Source of the DNA: Halomonas sp. H10-9-1
Lineage (GTDB): Bacteria > Pseudomonadota > Gammaproteobacteria > Pseudomonadales > Halomonadaceae
Length of the DNA stretch: 64,000 nucleotides
Assembly (NCBI RefSeq): GCF_040147005.1
Contig: NZ_JAMSHO010000001.1
Location: 1,054,001 to 1,118,000, forward strand
Direction of reading: 5' to 3'
Of the stretch, positions 20,168-28,980 are shown in pieces. Each line of letters begins with the position of its first letter. The stretch's first letter is position 1. The translations under genes and the position numbers were made by a program. Below the pieces are notes generated by a model. That model was not told the origin of the DNA and made no database searches. It worked only from the letters and a program-made list of their open reading frames with translations.

Positions 20168-21577
20168 ATGTCGACACTGACGTTTCTGGGCGCGGTGGGA
20201 GAAGTCACCGGATCTCGCTACCTGCTCGAGGTGGATGGCGAGAAGGGGCTCCACCGGCTGCTGCTGGAGTGTGGCCTTCGCCAGGGCGGGGCGGACGCCG
20301 ACCGCGCCAACGAGAAGCCCTTCGGCAAGCTGGTGACGGAGCTCGAGGCGGTGGTGCTCTCCCACGGCCACCTGGATCACTCGGGCCTGCTGCCCAAGCT
20401 GGTGCGAGAGGGCTATCGAGGCCCCATCCACTGCACCCGCGGCACCCGCGACCTGTTGGAGATCATGCTCCAGGACGCGGCCTTCGTGATGGCCAAGGAC
20501 ATCGAGTGGGAGAACAAGTGGCGCCATCGGCACGGCAAGCCCCTGGTGGAGCCACTCTACGCTCTCGACGACGTGGTGCAGACGTTGGCCCAGTGTGTCT
20601 CCCACCCCTACGGCCAACCGGTCAACCTGCCCGGCGGCGTGACCCTGGTGTTCCGCGACGCCGGCCATATCCTCGGCTCGGCGATCGTCGAGCTCAAGGT
20701 GCCCTCCGGCGGCCAGGAGAAGCACCTGGTGTTCTCCGGCGATCTCGGTAACCCCTGTTCGGTGCTGATGAAGGATCCCGAGAAGCTCTATGAGGCCGAT
20801 CTGGTACTGATGGAGAGCACCTACGGCGATCGTGACCATCGGCCCCTGGAAGAGACGATCGAGGAGTTCGCCAGCGTGCTGGAGGAGGCCCACGCCGCCG
20901 GCGGCAACGTGCTGATCCCCGCCTTCGCGGTGGGGCGCAGCCAGGAGATCCTCTACCACCTGAGCATGCTCTACCACGAGGGACGCCTGCGCCAGCAACT
21001 GGTGTTCCTCGACAGTCCCATGGCGATCAAGGTCACCGAGCTCTACCACCGGGCGCGCAAGGCGCTGGACCCCGAGGACCTCAAGGTGCTCAACAAGGCC
21101 GCCAGCGGTGACCCCGGCCAGTACCTCCCGGTGCTGCGCATGACCCGCACGGTGGAAGAATCCATGGCCATCAACCGCATCCACGGTGGGGCGATCATCA
21201 TCGCCGGCGCTGGCATGTGCAACGGCGGGCGTATCGTCCACCACTTCCGCTACAACCTCGAAAGGCCCGCCACCCGCCTGGTGATCGTCGGCTTCCAGGC
21301 CGGCGGTACCATCGGCCGCCAGATCGTCGACGGCGCCGAGCATATCCGCGTCCTCGGTCAGGACCTGGCGGTCAAGGCCAAGGTGCACACCATTGGCGGT
21401 TTCTCCGCCCACGCCGGGCAGAGCCAACTGATCGGCTGGGCCGGGGCCTTCCGCAACCGTCCTCGCTTCTACCTGGTCCACGGCGAGCCCGAGACCCAGA
21501 AGGTGCTCCAGGCGGCCCTGGCCGAGAGCGAGATCGCGGCGGAGATACCGGCGTACGGCGAGCGTATCGAGCTGTAG
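20168..21577 (+). CDS. Beta-CASP metallo-beta-lactamase-fold RNase-like hydrolase
   Basis: The 469-residue protein has the zinc motif LSHGHLDHSG (about residue 75), a beta-CASP insert with GAGMCNGGRIVHHFRYNL, and a C-terminal RMMBL segment KVHTIGGFSAHAGQSQLIGW. This is the layout of archaeal and bacterial CPSF/Ysh1-like hydrolases, presumed RNA-processing enzymes. I start at ATG 20168 (MSTLTFLGAVGEVTGS), which matches the family N-terminus; the longer frame adds 15 unrelated residues. Its substrate in proteobacteria is not established. Confidence 0.85.
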   Translation: MSTLTFLGAVGEVTGSRYLLEVDGEKGLHRLLLECGLRQGGADADRANEKPFGKLVTELEAVVLSHGHLDHSGLLPKLVREGYRGPIHCTRGTRDLLEIMLQDAAFVMAKDIEWENKWRHRHGKPLVEPLYALDDVVQTLAQCVSHPYGQPVNLPGGVTLVFRDAGHILGSAIVELKVPSGGQEKHLVFSGDLGNPCSVLMKDPEKLYEADLVLMESTYGDRDHRPLEETIEEFASVLEEAHAAGGNVLIPAFAVGRSQEILYHLSMLYHEGRLRQQLVFLDSPMAIKVTELYHRARKALDPEDLKVLNKAASGDPGQYLPVLRMTRTVEESMAINRIHGGAIIIAGAGMCNGGRIVHHFRYNLERPATRLVIVGFQAGGTIGRQIVDGAEHIRVLGQDLAVKAKVHTIGGFSAHAGQSQLIGWAGAFRNRPRFYLVHGEPETQKVLQAALAESEIAAEIPAYGERIEL

Positions 21578-21655
21578 CGCCGCGACATCCTGTCCTCTTG
21601 CCGTTGTGTCGTCCCGCGGGCAGCGTAATGGCATCGAGGAGCGGGAGGGGCAGGC

Positions 21656-22627
21656 ATGATGAGGGTGATTCAGGCATTGACGCGCCATCTGGTGGTGGCG
21701 ATTCCGGCGGCCCTGCTGCTGGGGCTGGCGTTCGGGGCCTTGGCGCCGGTGGCCTGGCTCTCGACGTTGGTGATACCGCTGACGCTGCTGATGATCTACC
21801 CGATGATGGTCAACCTGCGCCTGCGTGAGCTGCTGACGGGCGGCGATGGCCGTGCCCAGGGGCTGGCTCAACTGATCAACTTTGCTGTGATCCCCTTCGT
21901 GGCCTTCGGGCTGGGTGCCTGGTGGTTCGCGGATGCGCCTTACTTGGCGCTGGGGCTGCTGCTGGCCGCACTGCTGCCGACCAGCGGCATGACCATCTCC
22001 TGGACCGGCTTTGCCAAAGGCAACCTGCCCGCGGCGGTGAAGATGACGGTGGTCGGGTTGATCCTGGGTTCGCTGGCCACGCCGCTCTACGTGAAGTGGC
22101 TGATGGGGGCGGCGATCCCGGTGGATCTGGTGGCGGTGTTCCGCCAGATCATCCTGGTGGTGGGCATTCCCATGCTGGCCGGCCAGCTGACGCGACACCT
22201 CCTGGTCAAGCGCCATGGCGCCGAGGGCTTCCGCAAGCAGTGGGCGCCGCGCTTTCCGCCGCTCTCTACCCTGGGGGTGCTGGGGATCGTCTTCGTGGCC
22301 ATGGCGCTCAAGGCCGATGACCTGCTGGCAAGCCCGGGGCTGCTGCTGCAGATCGCGCTGCCGCTGCTGATCCTCTATGCCGTCAACTACCTGCTCAGCA
22401 CCCTGGTGGCCCGGGCCTGGCTGTCGCGAGGCGACGGCATCGCCCTGGTCTACGGCACGGTGATGCGCAACCTTTCCATTGCTCTGGCACTGGCGATGAA
22501 CGCCTTCGGCGAGGCGGGCACCGATGCCGCCCTGCTGATCGCCCTGGCCTACATCATCCAGGTGCAGTCCGCGGCCTGGTACGTGAAGCTCACCGACCGA
22601 CTGTTCGGGCCACCGGCGACGGCGTAG
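21656..22627 (+). CDS. Bile acid:sodium symporter / ACR3-like membrane carrier
   Basis: The 323-residue protein has about ten membrane segments and the BASS-fold pattern LLPTSGMTISWTGFAKGN, as in proteins labelled arsenic-resistance or bile-acid symporters. No arsR or arsC lies nearby, so arsenite export is not supported by context. It starts with ATG at 21656 after GAGGGGCAGG. Substrate unknown. Confidence 0.75.
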   Translation: MMRVIQALTRHLVVAIPAALLLGLAFGALAPVAWLSTLVIPLTLLMIYPMMVNLRLRELLTGGDGRAQGLAQLINFAVIPFVAFGLGAWWFADAPYLALGLLLAALLPTSGMTISWTGFAKGNLPAAVKMTVVGLILGSLATPLYVKWLMGAAIPVDLVAVFRQIILVVGIPMLAGQLTRHLLVKRHGAEGFRKQWAPRFPPLSTLGVLGIVFVAMALKADDLLASPGLLLQIALPLLILYAVNYLLSTLVARAWLSRGDGIALVYGTVMRNLSIALALAMNAFGEAGTDAALLIALAYIIQVQSAAWYVKLTDRLFGPPATA

Positions 22628-22716
22628 GCCCAGGCCCAGGCCCGCTACGGCTGCCGGCACGCGCGATCCATCCTGCCTCCATCCTGCCAGTCGTATGGCG
22701 CCTGGATCGAGGTGAC

Positions 22717-22730
22717 TTGACCCATATCAA
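22717..22730 (+). promoter_or_regulatory. FNR/Anr-type box TTGACCCATATCAA
   Basis: TTGAC-N4-ATCAA fits the FNR/Anr/Dnr consensus TTGAT-N4-ATCAA with one mismatch. It lies about 90 bp upstream of the rhodanese gene. This would link the sulfur module to oxygen limitation. Confidence 0.55.
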
Positions 22731-22779
22731 GGTGCGGCCAGATGCCCCATGGCAAAGCGGCCCGAGTGGACTATCCTTC

Positions 22780-22800
22780 AATTACGCTTAATTTGTAATT
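22780..22800 (+). promoter_or_regulatory. AT-rich inverted repeat AATTAC-N9-GTAATT upstream of the rhodanese gene
   Basis: The arms at 22780-22785 and 22795-22800 are exact complements in an AT-rich promoter-like stretch 18 bp before the ATG at 22819. ArsR-type persulfide sensors (BigR/SqrR/YgaV) bind AT-rich palindromes of this kind, but no regulator gene of that family is in the window. Confidence 0.45.
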
Positions 22801-22818
22801 AGCTTAGAGGGTTTTGTT

Positions 22819-23418
22819 ATGAAAATGGCGTTGAAGGATCTTCTGGCCTCGACCGCCCTGGCGGCGCTGCTCGCGGCGGGCCCGGCCCTGGCCGAGGAGG
22901 CCGCGGCCTATCGCGAGACCCAGCTGGGGCTCTACGTCAATGCCGCCGAGGCCTGGGAGCTGATGCAGGAGAACGAGCGAGCGGTGCTGATCGACGTGCG
23001 CGATCCCGTCGAGATCAAGTTCACCGGCTTCGCCGAGCCCACCGATATCCATGTGCCCTGGGTGCTCGCCGACCGCGACGGTTTCGACGCCGAGGCCAGG
23101 ACCTGGCCCATGGTCAAGAACCCCGACTTCGCCGAGCAGATGCGTGCCGAACTGGAGGCGCTGGGCGTGGCCGAGGATGACCCGATCATCGTCATGTGTC
23201 GCTCCGGCTCCACCCGCAGCGCGCCTGCCGCCGACGCCATCGCCGAGATGGGCTTCAGTGAGGTCTACTCGGTCACCGATGGCTTCGAGGGGGGCAAGCT
23301 CGAGGAAGGTGACTCCAAGGGGGTGCGGGCGGTCAATGGCTGGCGTAACTCCGGACTGCCCTGGAGCTACGAGGTCGACCCCGATGTGGCCTGGCGCCCG
23401 GCGCAGTTACGACGCTGA
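22819..23418 (+). CDS. Periplasmic rhodanese-domain sulfurtransferase
   Basis: The 199-residue protein has a signal peptide (LLASTALAALLAAGPALAEE) and one rhodanese domain with the active-site loop CRSGSTRSAPA (catalytic Cys). It probably moves sulfane sulfur between thiosulfate, persulfides and an acceptor in the periplasm. It opens a run of sulfur genes: a DsrE-like protein 40 bp downstream, then a DUF2892 protein. Regulation is suggested by the FNR-type box and inverted repeat upstream. Confidence 0.85.
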   Translation: MKMALKDLLASTALAALLAAGPALAEEAAAYRETQLGLYVNAAEAWELMQENERAVLIDVRDPVEIKFTGFAEPTDIHVPWVLADRDGFDAEARTWPMVKNPDFAEQMRAELEALGVAEDDPIIVMCRSGSTRSAPAADAIAEMGFSEVYSVTDGFEGGKLEEGDSKGVRAVNGWRNSGLPWSYEVDPDVAWRPAQLRR

Positions 23419-23458
23419 GTCGGTTTCCTTCACTACCCAATGACAGCGAGGTGATTGT

Positions 23459-23947
23459 ATGAGCATCAAGACGACCCTGAGTGCGGCGCTGGCCGCCGGA
23501 ACCCTGGCCGCGGGCGGTGCCGCCCTGGCCGACAGCCATGGCGGCGAGGCCGAGGATGGCCAGGCCATGGACGACAAGGCGCTGATGATCCTGACCAGTG
23601 GCTCTCTGGAGACCCAGGGCATGGCGATGATCCTGGCCAACGCCATGCAGCAGCAGGGCACCGACCTGCAGCTGCTGCTCTGCGACCAGGCCGGTGACCT
23701 GGCGGTGGAGGGCTACCAGAGTGCCCAGCCGATCAACACTCCGCCGAGCAACCCCGCCGGTCAGGTGACGCCCGAGGGCATCATGCAGATGCTGATGAGC
23801 AAGGGGGCCCAGGTGGACGTCTGTGCCATCTACCTGCCCAACCGCGACTATGGTGAAGAGGCACTGCGCGAAGGGGTCGGCATCGCCGCACCGGGCCCGA
23901 TCGCCGAGCTGATGCGTGATCCGGCCGTGCCGGTCTTCCATTTCTGA
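23459..23947 (+). CDS. DsrE/F-like periplasmic sulfur-carrier-type protein
   Basis: The 162-residue product has a signal peptide ending near ALADSHG and a DsrE-like fold pattern (KALMILTSGSLETQGMAMILANAMQQQG, then LLLCDQAGDLAV, then VDVCAIYLPNR). DsrE/TusD-type proteins carry sulfur as cysteine persulfide; two cysteines remain in the mature protein. The export signal is unusual for this mostly cytoplasmic superfamily and matches the exported rhodanese next to it. Family assignment is moderate. Confidence 0.7.
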   Translation: MSIKTTLSAALAAGTLAAGGAALADSHGGEAEDGQAMDDKALMILTSGSLETQGMAMILANAMQQQGTDLQLLLCDQAGDLAVEGYQSAQPINTPPSNPAGQVTPEGIMQMLMSKGAQVDVCAIYLPNRDYGEEALREGVGIAAPGPIAELMRDPAVPVFHF

Positions 23948-23970
23948 ACCGACCCATCGAGGAGCATGAC

Positions 23971-24165
23971 ATGACAAGCAACGTGGGTGGCATCGACAAG
24001 ACCCTGCGCATCGCCGTCGGCCTGCTGCTGATCGTGCTGGCCCTGACCGGCACCATCGGCGCCTGGGGCTGGATCGGCGTAGTGCCGCTGGCCACCGGTA
24101 TCTTCAACTTCTGTCCGGCCTACAAGTTGCTGGGCGTCAACACCTGCAAGCTGAAGAAGAAATAG
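23971..24165 (+). CDS. DUF2892 small inner-membrane protein
   Basis: The 64-residue protein has two membrane segments (IAVGLLLIVLALTGTIGAWGW; VPLATGIFNFCPAY) and ends LGVNTCKLKKK, the classic DUF2892 (YgaP membrane-part) pattern. It keeps the two cysteines typical of sulfur-related members (FCPAY and NTC). DUF2892 is often fused to or next to rhodaneses, as here. It ends the first sulfur transcription unit. Confidence 0.88.
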   Translation: MTSNVGGIDKTLRIAVGLLLIVLALTGTIGAWGWIGVVPLATGIFNFCPAYKLLGVNTCKLKKK

Positions 24166-24199
24166 CCACTCTTGCCGAGCCGATCGGCTACGACATGCC

Positions 24200-24227
24200 G
24201 ACGCCCGCGGCCAGCGCCGCGGGCGTC
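24200..24227 (+). terminator. Perfect 12-bp-stem hairpin after the DUF2892 gene
   Basis: GACGCCCGCGGC pairs exactly with GCCGCGGGCGTC around a CAGC loop, 34 bp after the stop. It separates the rhodanese unit from the persulfide dioxygenase unit. Confidence 0.65.
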
Positions 24228-24315
24228 GCGTCTTGATGGCAGGCATGCCGCCCGCCACGTCTGCCGGAACGGGGGGAACACGATGCTGAGGCAGGGTGTG
24301 CCTGGCGCGCTCATA

Positions 24316-24339
24316 TTCTAAAATAGTCTATGCTTAGAA
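24316..24339 (+). promoter_or_regulatory. Inverted repeat TTCTAA-N12-TTAGAA upstream of the persulfide dioxygenase
   Basis: The arms at 24316-24321 and 24334-24339 are exact complements in an AT-rich stretch, followed by a good -10-like TATACT at 24352-24357 and the gene start at 24401. It is a plausible operator for a sulfide- or persulfide-responsive repressor. Confidence 0.45.
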
Positions 24340-24400
24340 CTTAGATTGAGGTATACTGTTAGCATACCGCCACGCGATACCCGACGGAGGCTGCTCTTCC

Positions 24401-25282
24401 ATGTCCACGACACACGTGTCCCGACCCATCGTGACCCACTTCTTCGACGCGCCCACCAACACCTTCAGCTACGTGGTGCAGGATCCCGACAGCGCGTCCT
24501 GCGCGATCCTCGACTCGGTGCTCGACTTCGACTACGCCGCCGGCCGCACCGCTGTGCGCTCCGCCGACGAGATCATCGCCTTCGTGCGCGACAACGACCT
24601 CGAGGTGGCGTGGATCCTGGAGACCCACGTGCATGCCGACCACCTCTCTGCCGCCCCCTACCTGCACGAGACCCTGGGCGGGCTGACCGGCATCGGCGCC
24701 AATATCACCGTGGTCCAGGAGGTCTTCGGCAAGGCCTTCAATGCCGGCACCGAGTTCGCTCGCGACGGCAGCCAGTTCGACCGCCTCTTCGAGGAGGGCG
24801 ACACCTTCGCCATCGGCAATCTTGAGGGGCGAGTGCTGCACACCCCGGGGCATACGCCGGCCTGCCTGACCTATGTGATCGGCGATGCCGCCTTCGTCGG
24901 CGACACCCTGTTCATGCCAGACTACGGCACCGCACGCTGCGACTTCCCAGGCGGCGATGCCCGCACCCTCTATCGCTCCATTCACAAGGTCCTGGCGCTG
25001 CCCGGCGAGACACGCCTGTTTCTGTGCCATGACTACAAGGCGCCGGAGCGTGAAGAGTTCCAGCACGAGACCACGGTGGCCGAGCAGCGTGCCCGCAACG
25101 TGCATGTCCACGAGGGCGTCAGCGAGGAGGCGTTCGTGAGGATGCGCACCGCGCGCGACGCCACCTTGGAGATGCCGAAGCTGATCATCCCTTCCGTGCA
25201 GGTCAACATGCGTGCCGGCCAGATGCCGCCCGCCGAGGACAACGGCCAGGTCTACCTCAAGGTGCCGATCAACACGTTCTGA
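24401..25282 (+). CDS. MBL-fold persulfide dioxygenase-like hydrolase (ETHE1/Blh type)
   Basis: The 293-residue protein has the metal motifs THVHADHLSA, HTPGHTPACL, VGDTLFMPDYGTARCDFPGG and FLCHDY. The GDTLF..D..GT.R.DFPGG pattern marks the ETHE1/Blh branch, non-haem iron enzymes that oxidise glutathione persulfide to sulfite. No signal peptide, so cytoplasmic. The SulP gene starts 4 bp after its stop, so the sulfite or sulfate produced may be handled by that permease (inference). Confidence 0.85.
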   Translation: MSTTHVSRPIVTHFFDAPTNTFSYVVQDPDSASCAILDSVLDFDYAAGRTAVRSADEIIAFVRDNDLEVAWILETHVHADHLSAAPYLHETLGGLTGIGANITVVQEVFGKAFNAGTEFARDGSQFDRLFEEGDTFAIGNLEGRVLHTPGHTPACLTYVIGDAAFVGDTLFMPDYGTARCDFPGGDARTLYRSIHKVLALPGETRLFLCHDYKAPEREEFQHETTVAEQRARNVHVHEGVSEEAFVRMRTARDATLEMPKLIIPSVQVNMRAGQMPPAEDNGQVYLKVPINTF

Positions 25283-25286
25283 GGCC

Positions 25287-27101
<1,815 letters not shown>

Positions 27102-27104
27102 CGA

Positions 27105-27131
27105 CAGGGCCCCGGTGTTACAGGGGCCCTG
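27105..27131 (+). terminator. Hairpin after the SulP gene
   Basis: CAGGGCCCC pairs with GGGGCCCTG around a 9-nt loop, starting 4 bp after the SulP stop codon. It may separate SulP from the YeeE/YedE pair. Confidence 0.55.
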
Positions 27132-27217
27132 GTGACAACAGCCAGTGAGGGGCGCCGGGTAAGCCCCGAGAATTTGAAGCTAACCAAAGACGTTATGAGA
27201 CCATAGGAGAAGCAAGC

Positions 27218-27691
27218 GTGGATTGGAGTTCATCCCTGCAGGGACTGGCCGGCGGTGTGTTGATCGGCCTGTCCGCGACCTGGCTGATGGCTACCCTGGG
27301 CCGCATCGCCGGCATCAGCGGCATCGTCGGGACCCTGATCGCCGCCCGGCCGAAGGGCGACAGCGCCTGGCGCGTCACCTTCCTGCTCGGCCTGATCAGC
27401 GGCCCGCTGGTGGTGATGTGGCTGGGCGGCGGCCTGGGCAACGTTGCCGGAGGTGCCGTCGACGTGACCGGTCGAGTGATCGGCGGGCCCGCCGGCGGCG
27501 TGGCGCTGATGCTCGTCGCCGGCCTGCTGGTGGGCCTGGGCACCGGCCTGGGCAGTGGCTGCACCAGCGGCCACGGGGTCTGCGGCCTGTCGCGCCTCTC
27601 GGTGCGCTCGATGGTGGCGACCGTCACCTTCCTGGTGATGGCGATCGTCACCGTGTTCGTGGTGCGTCATGTGATCGGAGGTGGCGCATGA
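27218..27691 (+). CDS. YeeE/YedE (DUF395) membrane protein, first subunit (PmpA-like)
   Basis: The 157-residue protein has four to five membrane segments and the conserved cysteine motif GSGCTSGHGVCGLSR of the YeeE/YedE family (thiosulfate or sulfur-compound uptake, as in TsuA and PmpAB). It starts with GTG at 27218 after TAGGAGAA. Half-length proteins of this family work as pairs; its stop overlaps the next start as ATGA. Confidence 0.85.
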   Translation: MDWSSSLQGLAGGVLIGLSATWLMATLGRIAGISGIVGTLIAARPKGDSAWRVTFLLGLISGPLVVMWLGGGLGNVAGGAVDVTGRVIGGPAGGVALMLVAGLLVGLGTGLGSGCTSGHGVCGLSRLSVRSMVATVTFLVMAIVTVFVVRHVIGGGA

Positions 27692-28131
27692 AGACCGAGA
27701 CCCTGAAGACGCTGGATGTGAAATCAGTGGCGGGTTATCTCGCCGGGTTGCTGTTCGGGCTGGGTGTCGCCATCTCCGGCATGACCGACCCGGCGCGGGT
27801 GCTGGGCTTTCTGGATATTGCCGGTGCCTGGGACCCGACCCTGATGTTCGTGCTTGGCGGTGCCGTGGTGACCAACTTCATCGGCTACCGCCTGGTCTTC
27901 AAGCGCACGGCCCCGATCTACGGCGAGGCCTTCCAACTGCCCACCCGCCAGGATCTCGATGCCCGGCTGATCGGTGGCTCGGCGCTGTTCGGTATCGGCT
28001 GGGGGCTCTCTGGCTACTGCCCGGGCCCGGCGATCGCCTCCATCGGGGGGCTGAGCGCGCCGCTTGCGGCGATGCTGGTGGCGATGGTCGCCGGCTGGTT
28101 CCTGGCCAGGGCGATTCCGGCCCGCAGTTGA
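27688..28131 (+). CDS. YeeE/YedE (DUF395) membrane protein, second subunit (PmpB-like)
   Basis: The 147-residue partner has the matching motif GLSGYCPGPAIAS and four membrane segments. With the preceding gene it would form one complete YeeE/YedE transporter. The 4-bp overlap implies coupled translation. A strong hairpin at 28149-28183 ends the unit. The substrate is inferred (thiosulfate or another sulfane-sulfur donor) from family and neighbours. Confidence 0.85.
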   Translation: MKTETLKTLDVKSVAGYLAGLLFGLGVAISGMTDPARVLGFLDIAGAWDPTLMFVLGGAVVTNFIGYRLVFKRTAPIYGEAFQLPTRQDLDARLIGGSALFGIGWGLSGYCPGPAIASIGGLSAPLAAMLVAMVAGWFLARAIPARS

Positions 28132-28148
28132 ACTTGTCCTGTATCAAG

Positions 28149-28183
28149 CGACTCCCCCGCAGGCCTCGCCTGTGGGGGAGTCG
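28149..28183 (+). terminator. 15-bp-stem hairpin after the YeeE/YedE pair
   Basis: CGACTCCCCCGCAGG pairs with CCTGTGGGGGAGTCG (one G-T wobble) around CCTCG, 18 bp after the stop codon. Confidence 0.65.
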
Positions 28184-28230
28184 TCGTATACGACCAATGG
28201 ATCGCCGGCATTGGTTTATAAGTTCATAAC

Positions 28231-28249
28231 CATTAACGCAGGCTTAATG
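28231..28249 (+). promoter_or_regulatory. CATTAA-N7-TTAATG inverted repeat upstream of the response regulator
   Basis: The arms at 28231-28236 and 28244-28249 are complementary and lie 42 bp before the response-regulator start, in an AT-rich promoter-like stretch. QseB/PmrA-type regulators bind TTAA-rich repeats, so this may be an autoregulatory site. Confidence 0.35.
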
Positions 28250-28290
28250 GCCTGCTGACAGGATGTTGCATAACGAGAGGACCCGATGCC

Positions 28291-28980
28291 ATGCACGTAC
28301 TACTGATCGAGGATGACGCCCTGGTGGCCTCAGGCATTCGCGCCGGGCTCGCCGTGCACGACTATGTCGTCGATCATGTGGCCTCCATTGCCGAGGCACG
28401 TCGCGCCCTGGAGAGCGTCAACAGCGATGTGGTGATCCTCGACCGCGGCCTGCCCGACGGTGATGGCCTGAGCCTGCTGGAGGAGTGGCGCGACGGCGGA
28501 GTGACCACGCCGGTGCTGGTGCTGACCGCCCGGGATGCGGTCAGCGACCGGGTCGCGGGGCTACAGGGCGGCGCCGACGACTACCTGATCAAGCCCTTCG
28601 ACCTCGACGAGCTGGTGGCCCGGCTGCAGGCACTGCTGCGGCGGGCGGCGGGGCGCTCGCACCCGCTGATTGAGCACGGTGCCCTGTGCCTGGACCCGGT
28701 GGCCCGGGAGGTAAGCCTCGACGGTCGCCCGATCACGCTCTCGCGCCGCGAGCTGGTGCTGCTGGAGGCCTTCCTGCAGGCGCCGCGCTGCGTGCTCTCG
28801 GCGGACCAGCTCAAGGACAGCCTCTACGGCATGAGCGAGGACGTGGAGAGCAACGCCCTCAATGTGCATATCCACCATCTACGCCGCAAGCTCGGCAGCG
28901 AGCTGATCGAGACGGTGCGTGGCCTCGGTTACCGGCTGGGGCCGCCGCTGGGTGAATCCGGCGAGAAGGAGCGTTCGTGA
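28291..28980 (+). CDS. OmpR-family response regulator (QseB/PmrA-like)
   Basis: The 229-residue protein has a receiver domain (phospho-acceptor Asp51 in VVILDRGLPDGDG, Lys in LIKPFDLDEL) and a C-terminal winged helix ending NVHIHHLRRKLGSELIETVRGLGYRL. It overlaps the kinase gene by 4 bp. Position between the sulfur transporter pair and the tsdBA-like genes suggests it controls one or both, which is inference. Confidence 0.9.
   Translation: MHVLLIEDDALVASGIRAGLAVHDYVVDHVASIAEARRALESVNSDVVILDRGLPDGDGLSLLEEWRDGGVTTPVLVLTARDAVSDRVAGLQGGADDYLIKPFDLDELVARLQALLRRAAGRSHPLIEHGALCLDPVAREVSLDGRPITLSRRELVLLEAFLQAPRCVLSADQLKDSLYGMSEDVESNALNVHIHHLRRKLGSELIETVRGLGYRLGPPLGESGEKERS

Noticed and set aside
21656..22627. 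Arsenite efflux operon
   Set aside because: No arsR, arsC or arsH nearby; the carrier family alone does not establish arsenic transport.
19958..22660. 900-codon minus-strand open frame opposite the MBL hydrolase and BASS carrier
   Set aside because: Translation is low-complexity (His/Gln/Arg-rich) and mirrors high-GC third positions of the real plus-strand genes.
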